This document shows positions 22,111 to 34,529 of a stretch of DNA of 64,000 nucleotides, in pieces. The position numbers were made by a program, and so were the translations under genes. The stretch comes from Diplosphaera chodatii (Eukaryota; Chlorophyta; Trebouxiophyceae; Prasiolales; Stichococcaceae). The stretch lies in the NCBI GenBank assembly GCA_032358165.1, contig JAALGY010000057.1, forward strand, positions 620,001-684,000, read 5' to 3'. Under the pieces are notes generated by a model. It made no database searches. It worked only from the letters and a program-made list of their open reading frames with translations, and had not been told where the DNA came from. How positions within the stretch are numbered: position 1 is the first letter of the stretch; each line of letters starts with the position of its first letter.

Positions 22111-22430
22111 CTTGCGCGGCCTGCCCCGCGGCCTGCCTGTAGCTGCGGCCGCTACCCACCGCTGATGTGTGCTGATGGACTCCCCGAGTCGGTGTGCTGG
22201 CTGAAGCTGCAGGGTGCAGACCCGTGCCGCAGATTGAACCTGCTGACGATCGCAGGTTGGGCAGGATGATGACCGAAAAACTCGGCAGGCCAGCGCAGGC
22301 GCCCAGACTCGCAAAGCCCACAGCGCCAGGGCTGCACCTGTTCCGTGATCGTACGCAGGGCAGCGGGTTGTCCTCTGCTGGTTTGAGCCCACAGCACGCC
22401 GATCATGAGCTGACCCCCGTGCGCAGCAGC

Positions 22431-22692
22431 TAAATCAGGTCAAGATGGGGGGTCGATAACTGTATAATTGTTCCCGCGTCAAGAACCGCGCCGCGAGGCG
22501 CCGCAGCATGTGCCGCCCATTCCATACGGTGTACGGTCCCACCCCAACTAAAACGGCCATGCTGAATCGCGTGGCACGTCGCGCTAGTGTCTCAGCGGGC
22601 TGAAAACGCTCAAACGCTTTGTTTAGGGGTTAGGGTTTAACGCTTACGTACTCTTACTTTGTTATATCGACCCCCCATCTTGACCTGATTTA
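22431..22692. mobile_element. MITE-like element with 27-bp terminal inverted repeats
   Basis: The bases at 22431-22457 and the reverse complement of 22666-22692 match perfectly over 27 bp, beginning TAAATCAGG. The outermost TA on each side could be a TA target-site duplication, which would suit a Tc1/mariner-derived MITE; this is inference. The 262-bp element has no coding capacity and contains a run of telomere-like repeats. The flanks on both sides share a GACCCCCGTG-type motif. Confidence 0.75.
22621..22640 (+). repeat. Telomere-like repeat tract
   Basis: The bases read as TTTAGGG and GTTAGGG followed by TTTAA, close to the TTTAGGG telomere repeat of plants and many green algae. The tract is short and lies inside the MITE-like element. 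Confidence 0.6.
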
Positions 22693-22797
22693 GGAGCCCC
22701 GACCCCCGTGGCGCAGCCACGTGCATCGGCGGCTATCGGCGGCAATTGCTTCACAGGCTGAAGCTTGGGACCGCGTCTTTGCCGCACACCATGTTTG

Positions 22798-25700
22798 ATG
22801 AAGGGCGAGGATGTAGGTCAGGCGGAGATGCCACCCGCCCTGGGTGGCAGCGTCAAGAAGCAGCCGCTTGTGCGCATCGCGCTGGAGGCCTCCGCCCGGA
22901 TCGCGGACCAAGTCGAACCGCCCGAAGCCTGCACACCGAGCCCAGCACTGGCCTCACCCCTCCCACCGCTCCGGATCCGATATGAGACAGCACAGGCACG
23001 TGCTGCTCTGCTGCTGATTGAGTCCTGGCGAGGATTTCAGCCGGAGGTTGAACGGTCCCACCCCGGCAACCGCAGGCGCAGGACGAGTACCAGGTGTCGC
23101 CGTCCACGCCGCTGCAGCGCTGCAGCAGCTACGTATGCGGTGAGAAAAGCTGTTTGTATGGTTGCTGGCTGCGTTGCTGTGGTGCTGGAGACCTGCACCT
23201 GACAGGTCCGCACGGCTGTTGGCTTTGCCGTCTTTGCCTTGGAGCAGCACCAAGAGCGCCACGTCGCACAAATAAGGTTTAAGAAGCACCCGAGAGCCGG
23301 ATCTTGCTCAAAATGGTCAGTCGGCAGCCGACCGACACGGTCAAGCCTTTGGGATGCCCAGCCTCGGTGGAGGTGCAGCTGGTCACAAAGACTCGAGTTG
23401 CTTGGCGCCTCCGTCAGAACACTTCCAACATACGTCGGGAAGGCAGATCTGATGGGATCGGCGCCCACCAGGCCCTGCAGCTGGTCATGCAGCGTCTGAG
23501 CTGTAACCTTTGGGCGTCCCTTATGTCGCTCAACGCCCAAACACCTGGGCATTCTGAAATGAACGCCCAGCTCGCCTGATCTACAGGGCGCAACGAGGAG
23601 GGGCAGCTCGGCATCAGCGGCACGGCCGGCGTCATCGTCCAGCCTACGCTGCTGCCGGTGCGCCGCTGCCTAGCGCGGCCTGACACACTCAGCCGGCAAT
23701 GCCTGATGCTTCGATCCTGGCAATGTCAGGAAAGTAGCAGCTATCGAGAGGTAGGACCCCTGGGGCCATCTCCTTACATGCCACGCTGCAGCTGCAGTCG
23801 GCGCAGCGGTGGGTGGGCCTTGCATTCGGCGACGCGCACGGGGCGGGGGTCACAGCCGCCGGCCGGGTCTTCACCTGGGGCGACAACGCATCTCGGCAGC
23901 TGGGTCAGGATGTGCAGGTGGCCGCGGCGGGCTCCGAGAACTTGAGACCCGCGGCGGCAGGCCAGCCGGCGGAGCTCGCGGTGCTGCGGGGGCTGGACGT
24001 CAGCCTGCTGGCCTGCGGCGCACAGGTTGGTGACTGCTGCCAAGCAGATCGTGCAGCCTGCCGTTTCAAAATGATGACAACCGCTGCAGCGAGCCAGGCG
24101 GCTAGGGCATGGCTGTGTGCTGCGGCTGCATCTGCAGCCAGTGTGGCATTGCGTCCAAGGTGCTCAGGCATGCAAAGCAGACCGTTGGCGGCAGTCGCAG
24201 CACGGCATGGCAGATGTGTCTCTAAAGGTATCAAACGACCCCAAAGCACTGCTTCGCTTGTGTGCAGCACACGGTGGCGGTGACGGCGGATGAGGTGATC
24301 ACGTGGGGCGGCAACGGGGAGGGGCAGTGCGGGCAGGGGGAGCGGGCGGAGCCGGATTACGTTAAACCCCGCTCGCTGCGGGCGCTGCGCGGCGTGGCCG
24401 TCACGCAGGTCGCGTGCGGCGCCTGCCACACGCTGGTCGTCACAGCGGCCTCGCAGGTGGGCTGCTGGCGGACCTCGCTTGTGCTTGCATGATCTGGACG
24501 CTGAGCTTGGCTAATGTGCCAAGGTATCTGGATGCTTTGGACTCTCCTCAGCTAGCATACTGAAGCTTTGATGGGGCGAGACATGGCACAGATGTAGAGA
24601 GCCATGCTGTCCAAGTGTGGCTCTGGCACATCAGGGCTTTGCTTGGTGGCTGAGGGGATGCCAGACAAGCTCTTGCCCCTTAAATATGCAAGTATGCTGA
24701 GAATGCCTGTCCAAAGAATCCCAAACCAATTGATCAGACAGCTGTGCAGTTCGAAGGGGCCTGCAGGCCACGGTGGTTGCGATGTATTCTTGCCCAAATT
24801 TTGCAGGTGTTTGCATGGGGCAACAACGCCTTTGGGCAGCTGGGCCTGGGGGACAAGCGGCCGCGTAGGACGCCGACGCTGGTGGACGGCCTGTGGGCCC
24901 TCCCCGTAGCGCACCTGGCGGCGGGCGCGGCGCACTCGGCGGCCGTCACCGCTGCGGGCTTCCTGTTCACCTGGGGCGCCAACAGCGCCGGGCAGCTGGG
25001 GCTGCCGGCGGTGGCGGAGGTCGCCGCCCACCACCAGGTGCATGCGGTGCTGAACCACCAGGCGGCCAAGTTGTTTCGCGGGTGCAAGCTAGAGTAACAT
25101 CTAGCTTGCTGGTGACTACATCCGCTGCCACTCTGAACTTGTCATATCCAGTGCCCCACGTGCGCCCCACCCAGAGCAACCCAGTGCACTGGTGCTGCGT
25201 GAGGCCAGAAGGTGTGCACGACCTGCATCACTTCCAGCACATGTCGTGGGACCACCATCGCGCTGCGAAGGCATGATCCGCCCCAAGCCCAGAGATCCCT
25301 CCCGCCCGTCTGCAGAGCCAGTGCGGGGCGGAGGAGCGGCGGCGGGTGCGGCGGAGCGCCAACCAGCGGTTCCTGGGCGCCATGCTGGACATGGGCATCC
25401 CGGTAGAGCACGCGGAGCTGGCTTTAGCTGAAACCAACAACGTCGGCGTCGAGGTCAGCCCCGCTCCGAGCAGCCCGCAGCTCACTTCTGTCGATTCAGC
25501 TGCACCGCTGCACACTGATGCTCTTGACACACCTGCAGGCACTCGGATCCACATACATTCACAACACCGCATCTTGCTGCACGGCCAAAGTGTCTGCCGC
25601 AGGCACTGCGCGCAAGGGATCTGTTGCATGTGCAAGCGTGCAAGCAGAGGCTGAGCACTTCAGCCTGTCCTGCTGCAGGTGGCCTCGGAGTGGCTGTTCA

Positions 25701-28700
25701 GCTGCCCGGACGACAAGCTCGACCGGCTGCTGCACGGCAGCGGGCCGGCGACGCCTCACGGCGAGGAGGCGGATGACGCCCCGGTGCTGGTGCCCCGCCG
25801 TGTGACTACCCTGCAGGTAGATGGCCTGCCTGTTCCAGTACCCCCGAAGCTTGGCACAGTGAGACCCGAGCTCTTCCTCACATTCTGTTGCTGGGCCCAC
25901 ACGGCCAGATGACAGCAGGTCCGTTGCACTTACATTGCCGTGCAGAAGTGCATGAAACATTCCTGCTCACCGACTATGGCTGTAAACGATTGCTAGTCAG
26001 TGAGCTGTGTGTGCGATCTGCTTGTGTGCTTGCTGCAGGCTGTGCGGTGCGTGGCAATGGGCGGTTTCCACACGGTGGCGGTGACAGACACTGGCGTTTT
26101 CGCATGGGGCTGCAATGACGCTGGGCAGCTGGGCACAGGCGACTTCGCAGACCGCCGGCAGCCGGTAGCAGTGGCAGGGCTGGCGCAGCAGCACGTGACA
26201 GCTGTCGCATGCGGCGCCTCGCACACCCTGTTCCTGTGCAAGTGCGGGCCTAACACCATTCACTCACACATGTGCATGTGATTTTCCCGCGCAAGCTAGC
26301 CCCATTTACAGGAGCCCACACTTGAGGGTTCGAGGCTCTGCAAGCATGCTGTTTTGAGCTGCAGCTGTCACTATCTGTCAGATGATGTGCGCTAACAGAC
26401 TATCGTTTGTTGTGGTTGCCGTGTGCTCGACATGGCAGGCCCAATCTGAGGAGCTAGTTAGATGATGTTCACAGGGATGGAGGCGTGCTAGGGTGCGGCC
26501 TGAATGACAGTGGGCAGCTGCCGCTGAGGCCCACCCCGCAGCAGTCCCAACCCAGCCAGCCACAGCAGAGCCACTCCAGCGGCAATGCGGGAAGCACAGG
26601 AAGCAGCAGGGGGGGCTCCAGCCATCCCGCGGCGGTGCCAATCCCACAGCCGCTGCACCTGTCCTTCCTGCAGGTGGGCAAAGATGCCTCACATACTATT
26701 GCAACTGACAAAATGTTGCATGCATTGCATGCATGACAGCAACGTCAGGACGAGCTTTTGCTGTGCACAGTGGATGCAGTAAAGCAATGTCTCTACATGT
26801 ACACGTTGACGATGATGCCCTGACTTCCCTGGTGTAGGCGCCACCTGGCAGGGCAGTGCCGGCGGTGAGCGGCATCATGGCGGGCGGCCATGCTACAGGC
26901 TTCCTGGTGCGTCCTGGCGACGAGCTTCCGGAGCCAAGGCCGGTGCAGCTGCTGGAGCGCCTGCAGGTGGGTGCAGGTTCTTAAATATCTGCATGCTTGC
27001 TGCTAGCGCTGACATGCTTGGCAGCGCACGGCAGACTGCATGCAGTTACGCGGTTGAGCGGCACTCGCACTGAACACTTCTGTCCTTGGCCTACAGGGCG
27101 CTGTAAGGGCAGCATCAGCAGGGGAGGATGGCAGCAGTGGGCTCGTTTCAGGCAGCTTGCGAAGCAGCAGCAGCAGTGCCAGCCTGCGCAGCAGCATTGG
27201 CACTGACGAGGCGCTGGCTGCTCTGGTCACGGCCATCAACATGATATTCGGCTCCGCTGCTGCGCTCAGTGCAGCTTTCGGGCATCAGGTGTGTGCGCCA
27301 GTAAGTGACACAGCACGCCTGACAACTGGCGTTGAGCGCGTGCACGACTTGACAAGGCATTGCGGAGCAAGGCTGTTTAAGATCTGTTCAGGAATGTTGA
27401 CGATGATGTCGTGCGTGCAGGGTGGTGTGGGGCTGCGCATTACTTCGTTGGTCCACATGCAGACAACCATCCTGAGACTGTATGCACCCCGACCTATGTC
27501 GGATAGCAGCAGTCCCGGCGAAAGCAGTGGCGACAGCAGCAGCAAAGGTCGGCGTGCCAGTCTGCACGGCGGCGGCAGCGGTACGATCAGCCAGGACGAC
27601 AGCCCCTTCGCACCGTCAGAGCAGGCTGCGCCCACAGATGCAGCAGAAGCTGCGACACAAGAGGGCCATACCCTGGCGGCGGACTCCTCTCCTGAGCCTG
27701 GTGCCTCTCCAGTGCCGCCAGATGCAGATGCTGTGCGTCCGAGTGAGCAGGCACCAGATTCCAGCGGCTTCAGCCTCAGGTCCCCCCACAGGGTCTCCGA
27801 GGTGCGGTCAAAATTGCTTGCAAGCCTGCATGTTGCATGCTGCAGTGTGGACCGACACTGCGCCGGGACATGTGCAATTCCTCACCAGCCCTGCAGTTTT
27901 GACAGTACTTCCATCAAGGCTCGAGCCGCAGCACAGCTCTGCTCACTGACCCAGCCGTGGCAGGTCGTCTGAGTTTGCAGTCCTTGCTTCAGGGCCACCA
28001 GGAACAGTGCCGTGAGGCGGTGCATGACGCTCTGGGCGGTGCAATGGAGCGCCTGCTGCTGGAGGTGGCCGACCACATTGGCACACTAGGTGAGCATGCT
28101 GACGGGGCGTCAACACATGTCTTGACTGTTTGGAACTTTTTTATCCTCTCACTCGAAAAGTACGACGGCATTGGAACGGTGGCTGCGCTGCCCCAGGGCA
28201 ACACCAAATGATGGACATGCCCAGTGGCACTGGAATCATGATGCTGATGTTGTAACCTCATCTTCATACACATGCACAGCATTCGATCTGTTGTGGGTGA
28301 GAAGCGTCATGTTCAGCACACCAAGGATGCAGCGCAGGGACCACAGTGTCTGCCAACGTAACAGACATGGGTGCCTGCTGATCTGTTGGTGCGTTTTCTG
28401 GAGCAGGCACGCCCGAGCGGGCGCAGGTGCTGCTGGCGGCAGCGGCCAGCCCGCTGCTGGGCCACCCTGTGTGGGGGGCCAAGCTCGTGCCGCGCCTGTG
28501 CCAGACCATCTCAGACGCCGGCACTTCAGCCCGCCATGTGAGTTTGTTGGAGGCCAAAGGCGCAACTGGCGACCTCAGATGCCGGGCTGATGGACTCTCT
28601 CAGGGGCAATGCTGGATACTGACTACGAAAGCAGACCCGAAAACGTGGTTGAAACCATGCATATCCTCAACGCGCTGCAGTTTCTGACGGTATGGTGGGC

Positions 28701-31700
28701 GGAGTTCGAGCCAGAGCTGCTGGAGGCGGCTGTCGTGATGCCGCTGCAGGTGCAGACAATCACCAGCTGACCATCTGTCAGCAAGAGGCTGTTTTGACGA
28801 AAATGTTGGCCCGCCGCTCCGGTGTAGTATGTGTAGGCATGCGACATTGTTGTCAGTGCAATACTACAATTTATTTTGATGCAATGCACAATAAACCCAG
28901 GCGTACCTGACGGGGGAGCTGGCCGCCACCAAGCGGCTGACGGCGGGCGTGATGGCGGCCATCAAGGCGCTGGCGCTGGTGGAGCGCGCCAACGACGTGA
29001 TGCGCCAGAAGCAGGCGTCGGCGCTGCCGCCCGAGGCCTTCTACAACGAGCTCATCAGGTGTGTGTTCACGTGACGCAGGTTTCTGGCAGCACTGTTCCC
29101 CAGCATGCTAGACTGCGACATGATACCTGCCAGAATGCATCTTAGCCAGATATCAATCAGAGGCAGAGACGTCACTTTGATGGGACTCAGCGCTCTCAAA
29201 CGTCGATGACGAGGGCTTCCTGACTCCAAAGTCACACCAGAATATCACCGCCTTTTCGTTGTGTCTTGCAGTGAGAAGCTGGATGTGGAAGACCACTACA
29301 TTGCCTGGCGGCAGATGCACGAGCAGGCGGCGCTCGCGCACGCAAAGAACGCTGACGGCCCCTTCAGCTTCTGCTCGTACCCGTGGTTGCTCAACCCGCG
29401 TGCCAAGAGCCGGCTGCTACACACCGAGGCGCGCTTCGTCATGGCGCAGACCGTGCAGCAGGTGGGTTCGGCTGTGGCCAATGAGTGCATCAAAGAGTAG
29501 AAGGCCCAGGCGTCAGAGGCAACCACAAGACCTAAGAAGTAATGGTTTTGCAGATAACGTGGTCCGGCGATTGCTGTGACGTTGGCACGGTACAATCAGT
29601 TTATCAAGGCTTGCACCGACAGCATGCGTGCCACGTCTGTGCGGATGGGCGTCTGGCCGTTCTGCATGTTCTGCTGAAATAAGGGAGCTGACTGCAGGCG
29701 AGGGTGGAGCAGATCCACTCGCCACTACGCAACCGGCGGCACCCACCCGGCCCCGAGGACAGGGTCATCCCCGACACCAAGCCGCGGGGCCGTGCTGCCA
29801 GAGCCGCTGCTGCTGCTGCCCTTGCACGGCAGGATGCCAGGTGGTTCTGCAGTGCTCCCCTGCACTTTACACATGGCCGGTTGTTACACTTGCCGCACTT
29901 GATGGCGGCAACCTTCCAAATGCTCATCTATCTGCCACTCAGACGGTCATCTTCGAGGCTTGCCCCTCACAATGTCATGTGTATGCACCGTGCGACAGCC
30001 TCAAGACATGGACGTGTCTTCGTCTGCACTGAAGCGATGGTGCCAGTTGAATGGCTACTACTGTTGCATGCAGGCGGCGGGAGCGGCAGTCTGGCGGCTT
30101 CCGGACGCTGTGGCAGGGGCTGTGGCGCTCAGGCGGCGAGGCGGCCGCGCCCGCCAGCGTCACCGTGGCCCCCCCTGTGGCGATTGCCCGTGGCTCTACG
30201 TCCAGCGGCGCCCACACACGAAGGCAGCTGTTTCCCGACCCCGCACATCTGGTGGGTCATTGATGGGGTTGCAATAGCAGCAGCAGAGGCGGCCCTTGGC
30301 AAGCAGACCAAACGCTTGTTTTCGAGCCAGCTGTGCAACTTCAGATGCTCACCTGCTGCAGGTGGGCCACGGTCGTACCAGCAGCACAGGCAGCAATGAC
30401 GGCAGCCGCCAAAGGGTGGTCCCCAGCAGCCCGCCCCAGCAGGAACCCCTGCAGCAGCCGGAGCAGCGCCCCCCTGCAGCACACAGCCAGGCCCCACAAC
30501 ACACCCCGCAGGAGCCGGGGCGCATGTCACACAGCGGCACCTCCCCGGCACAGCCGCGGCCGCAGCTGGCGATCACGCTGCCGCCGCCGCCGCCGCCGCC
30601 CCAGTCCCCGCTGACGTCCCCCATCGGTCCGGGGCCCCTGGAGCTGGGCATGGACGAGATGTCCCTGTCCAGCGACGGCAGTGAGGTGGGCTTGCGTTCC
30701 ACTGCGCAGAGCGCTGACAGTCGGTTGACTGCAGCGGATCTGCACCCACATGTTCGCGCTCCCATGCCTGATGATCCGAGTGAAGCGGTGGCGTCAATTA
30801 GGCGTGTGCTTCTGGGGCAGGGCTTCCTTGACAGAGGTGTCATCTGGCGACAGTTGCGCCAGATGTGACCTGATGTCGGTAGCTCTGCTCTGACAGAGTG
30901 TGGACCATTGTGCATCACAAGCTAGCCGTGATATGGGTCAGTGTCTTGGTTATGCGACACCTTACCACCTTCCCAGCATATGCACACCAACTCGGCAGGA
31001 TAGATAAGCGACCGGAGGCCGCCGGACCAGGGCTTCACACGTTGCTGCAGGCAGGGCACGCGAAACCCGTTTGATTTTAAATGAAACAAACTGACTGACA
31101 GCTCACCGCTGCTGCAGCTGGGGTCGGTGGGCGGGGGCCTGTGGCGGCAGGGGTCGATGAACCTGCCGACGCCGGAGGACAGCGGGGTGCCGCCCGACAA
31201 CCCCGACTCCTGCATCCTGCGCATCCGCCGCAACCACCTCATCGAGGTGCGCGGCTGCCCCGGCTGGGCTGCCTCTCTGGCCGGCTCCCCGCCCTGCAGG
31301 AGATGCTGCAGCATCCACAGCACTGACGGTGAAGCCGTGTGCCTGCAAGCCCCCCGTGATACACAGCTCGGGTTCTGGCCGGGGCTGGCCCCTGGATATC
31401 AGGTGCTCTCGTGCTGGGTGACAGCCCGTCAGGTGCTTGTTCAGACGGCGGAAGGTACAGACAGTTGGTAGATCTCAAGCAAAAGGTCGATTCTGATGTC
31501 AGCATCCTGTTGTGCAGGATGCGCTAGACGAGATAGCACGGCAGCGGCCGCGCGACCTGTTCAAGCCGCTGCGGGTGCACTTCATCGGGGAGGCGGGCAT
31601 CGACGCCGGCGGCCTCAAGAAGGAGTTCTTCCAGCTGCTGCTGGCGGAGCTGCTGTGCCCCGACTACGGCATGCTCATCTTCCAGCCGGTGTGTTGCACT

Positions 31701-33417
31701 GAAATTAATACCACATGACTTGAGTTGCAATATGAGGGGTGGACCAACCGAGCCAACTTTGGATAGTACATCCACGTTCAATAAGCACTTTCCTGTTGGC
31801 ACCTGAACAGTTCTGACTGAAGCCTTGATGCTGCAGGAGTCTGGCACGTACTGGTTCAACCCTTCGTCCCTGGAGAGCGACTCGGAGTTCATGCTGCTGG
31901 GCCTCGTCGCGGGCCTGGCCATCTACAACGGTGCGCAGCTCAGCCCTATGCTTGTGGCTTGCAACTTCGCAGTATGATGAGCAGCGGTTTTCGAGTGCTG
32001 CACAGCCACTGCTGTGACAGTATCTGAAGGGACGCCTGTCAAGGCATGCAGGCGTGCTGCTGGACTTCCCGCTGCCGCTGGCGCTGTACAAGAAGGTGGC
32101 GCGGCAGCCGCTGACGCTGCGGGACCTGGAGGGATTCGACCCCACCCTGGGGCGCTCCCTGCGCCAGCTGTTGGACTATAGTGGTGCGATACTTTTGTGC
32201 TCATGCCACAAACCCATGTACCACTGCCAGACGCCCCAACGATCTGAACGATGACGTGGTGGTCATCACGGTGATGCATCGGTGGCTTCCCTTGACGCAG
32301 GCCCCGGCAGCGTCGAGCATGTGTTTTGCCAGACGTTCACGGCCGGCGTGCCCGGCATCGGACAGCCGCTGCTGCTGCCGCTGGCGCCGGGCGGCGAGGA
32401 CATCTACGTCACTGAGGACAACCGCAGGGCCTTCGTGGAGGCGTACGTTGACTGCATCCTGTCGCGCGCCGTCACACGCCAGTTTGAGGTGTGACCATCA
32501 TCGTGCAATACCAAGGATATGCTGTGTCACAGACAACAAGACAATCAGCCACATCAAGCTCGGATGGAGACTGCTCTGGTGCCCAAGTCTGCGCTCATGG
32601 AGAATCGAGACACCTCACGGTGTTGATATTGATCGGGTCTGAGTAGTGTCGTTATTCTATGGCAGGCGTTCGAGCGTGGCTTCTTGATGCTGTTCGCGGG
32701 GCCGGCGATCCACCTGTTCAGCGCAACTGAGCTGGAGCGGCTCGTGTGCGGCACGCCGCTGCTCGACTTTTCGGCCCTGCTGCGGTCGGCACGCTACGAT
32801 GGTGGCTACCACCCGGAGCACCAGGTGAGTGCATATCTGCGCATGCACTCATGTGGCCCATCAGAGGGTTTCAGTGGCGAGCATGCGCGATGTGCCTGCT
32901 TCTGAGCACCCTTGTAGCATCTGTTCCCAGTAATGCGCCTGTAATGATTTCCTATGCACCTGGATCATGGGTACCCTGCGACATGTCAGGTGGTAGCCTG
33001 GTTGTGGGAGACGGTGACGGCGCTGGAGCCTGAAGAGCAGAGGAAGTTCCTGAAGTTCGTGTCGGGCTCAGACCGGGCGCCCATCGGTGGGCTGGCCAAC
33101 CTACGCTGCACCATCCAGGTCGGTGGAGAACCCAACCAGCATGTCCGCTACCAGCGTGCAGCATGCTGCACCCTTGGCCAGCTGACTGCCCAGGCACAAG
33201 AACGCAGGCGGCGCTGACGTACCGCACGATACAGTGCTGCGGACGTGTGTCAAGATGGTGCCTTTCCCCACAGGGTGACGGCGGCGACAGCACGAAGCTG
33301 CCGACCAGCCACACGTGCTTCAACACGCTGCTGCTGCCAGCGTACGCCAGCAAGGAGAAGCTGCAGGACCGGCTGCGGCTCGCCATCATGAATGCAGAGG
33401 GCTTCGGGTTGGAGTAG
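22798..33417 (+). CDS. HERC-like RCC1-UBA-RCC1-HECT E3 ubiquitin ligase
   Basis: About 29 exons give roughly 1,630 residues. Seven RCC1-type blades are seen: [83 protein letters not shown] and the divergent [12 protein letters not shown]. Between blades five and six, exons 25316-25453 and 25679-25816 form a UBA domain ([29 protein letters not shown]). A Ser-rich linker follows (27421-27801), then a helical region and a Pro/Gln-rich low-complexity exon (30362-30685). The HECT domain spans about 31518-33417: [30 protein letters not shown], ending [16 protein letters not shown], whose Cys is the expected thioester residue. HECT ligases accept ubiquitin on that Cys and pass it to substrates. The ATG at 22798 is supported by a GC-donor intron (22996) joining phase-correct to the next exon. 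The junction 28538-28603 does not keep frame. Confidence 0.9.
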
Positions 33418-34529
33418 GACGCTCTTGCACCTGCAGCTTCGCACTTCTGCCGCCACTTAGGCTGGCCGCAAATATCATGCTGAATGAACAGCAGTCATGC
33501 TTCTGAGCAGCCCGAATACATCACATTGCCACTGCACCAACACATCCTGTCACATTAGCCATTTTCATTTTGTGGCCAGTAGGCAACTGTATGAAGTGAT
33601 GCACGCAGAGTCATGGATGGTGGGCATTTGCCATCTGGGCATCGTAAGATCTGATGGTACATTACAGAGTTCCAGTGGCTATACTGACCCGACACTGCAC
33701 GTATAGGCAAAGATCGGCGTCAAGAAAGAATGCTCACATACAAGTGGAAGCGCCTGAGCCCCGCTACTAGTTTGTTCGAGCTGAAACACCAATCAAACAG
33801 ATGAAGGTCAAATTTACAGTATGAAACCAATTGGGAAGCAAGCGATGCAGCCGCCAGAAAGCAGTCGCAGGTGTCACAACTAGGAAGAGAGCAATGATCC
33901 AGATGTGAAGACACAAGCCCCACTCAGCTTGCGCAGGGCAGGTGAGGTGGGCGAAGCCTAGATGCCATGCCCCACCCCAACCACCCCACACAACGGGGTC
34001 GTCTAGCATCTAGCGTGGTCGCAAGTACTGCGCTACCATCTGCGAGCATGACAGCGTCGCTGCGTAGGGCCCACAGTGACCAAAGGCGCTGACGCCTTGC
34101 TAATTCTAGACTCTAGCCTGCGCCCACTCCCATCCGTGATGGCCAAGCTGGAAGCATGCTGCCAAGCGGCCATCACGGGCAAATGAGTGGCACTATGGCA
34201 CTCAGTTCTGATGAAGAAAAGCACTCCTGGTGAAGAAGATAGAAGAATTATGAATGTGCCCCTGATGCTGAGACTGCATGCCGCCGGCAGCCGAGCAGGC
34301 TGAAAGCAGTCTCTTGGCTGTATAGGTGCCATAGTGCTGCACGCCCATGTGAAGCCTGGGTTGGGCCCCAGATGAGGCTGCGTGATGGCCGCTGCTGATG
34401 AGCTGCGGGCTCAGCGCTGGCGCGCTCTGTTGCTGCATGACCAGCTGGGTCAATCTATGCCTGAACGCCCTGCTGTAGGCACTGCTGCCGCCAGGTGATG
34501 CGTCAGCTGCTGCACTTCGGACGTGCACT
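33418..34529. other. Convergent 3' region without recognised gene
   Basis: This 1.1-kb gap lies between the stops of the HECT ligase and the GAF-PAS kinase. It is AT-richer than the genes and probably holds long 3' UTRs. Open frames on both strands have no recognisable motif. Confidence 0.4.

Larger units (their letters stand above)
22111..22797. promoter_or_regulatory. Divergent photolyase/HECT-ligase promoter with inserted element
   Basis: The 687-bp gap separates two divergent start codons. The first 90 bases upstream of the photolyase ATG are still open in its frame and code for an AT-hook. A MITE-like element occupies 22431-22692, leaving about 100 bp between it and the ligase start. 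Confidence 0.5.

Noticed and set aside
22765..22797. Earlier start for the HECT ligase upstream of 22798
   Set aside because: The upstream open frame has only non-ATG starts; the ATG at 22798 gives a complete phase-0 first exon.
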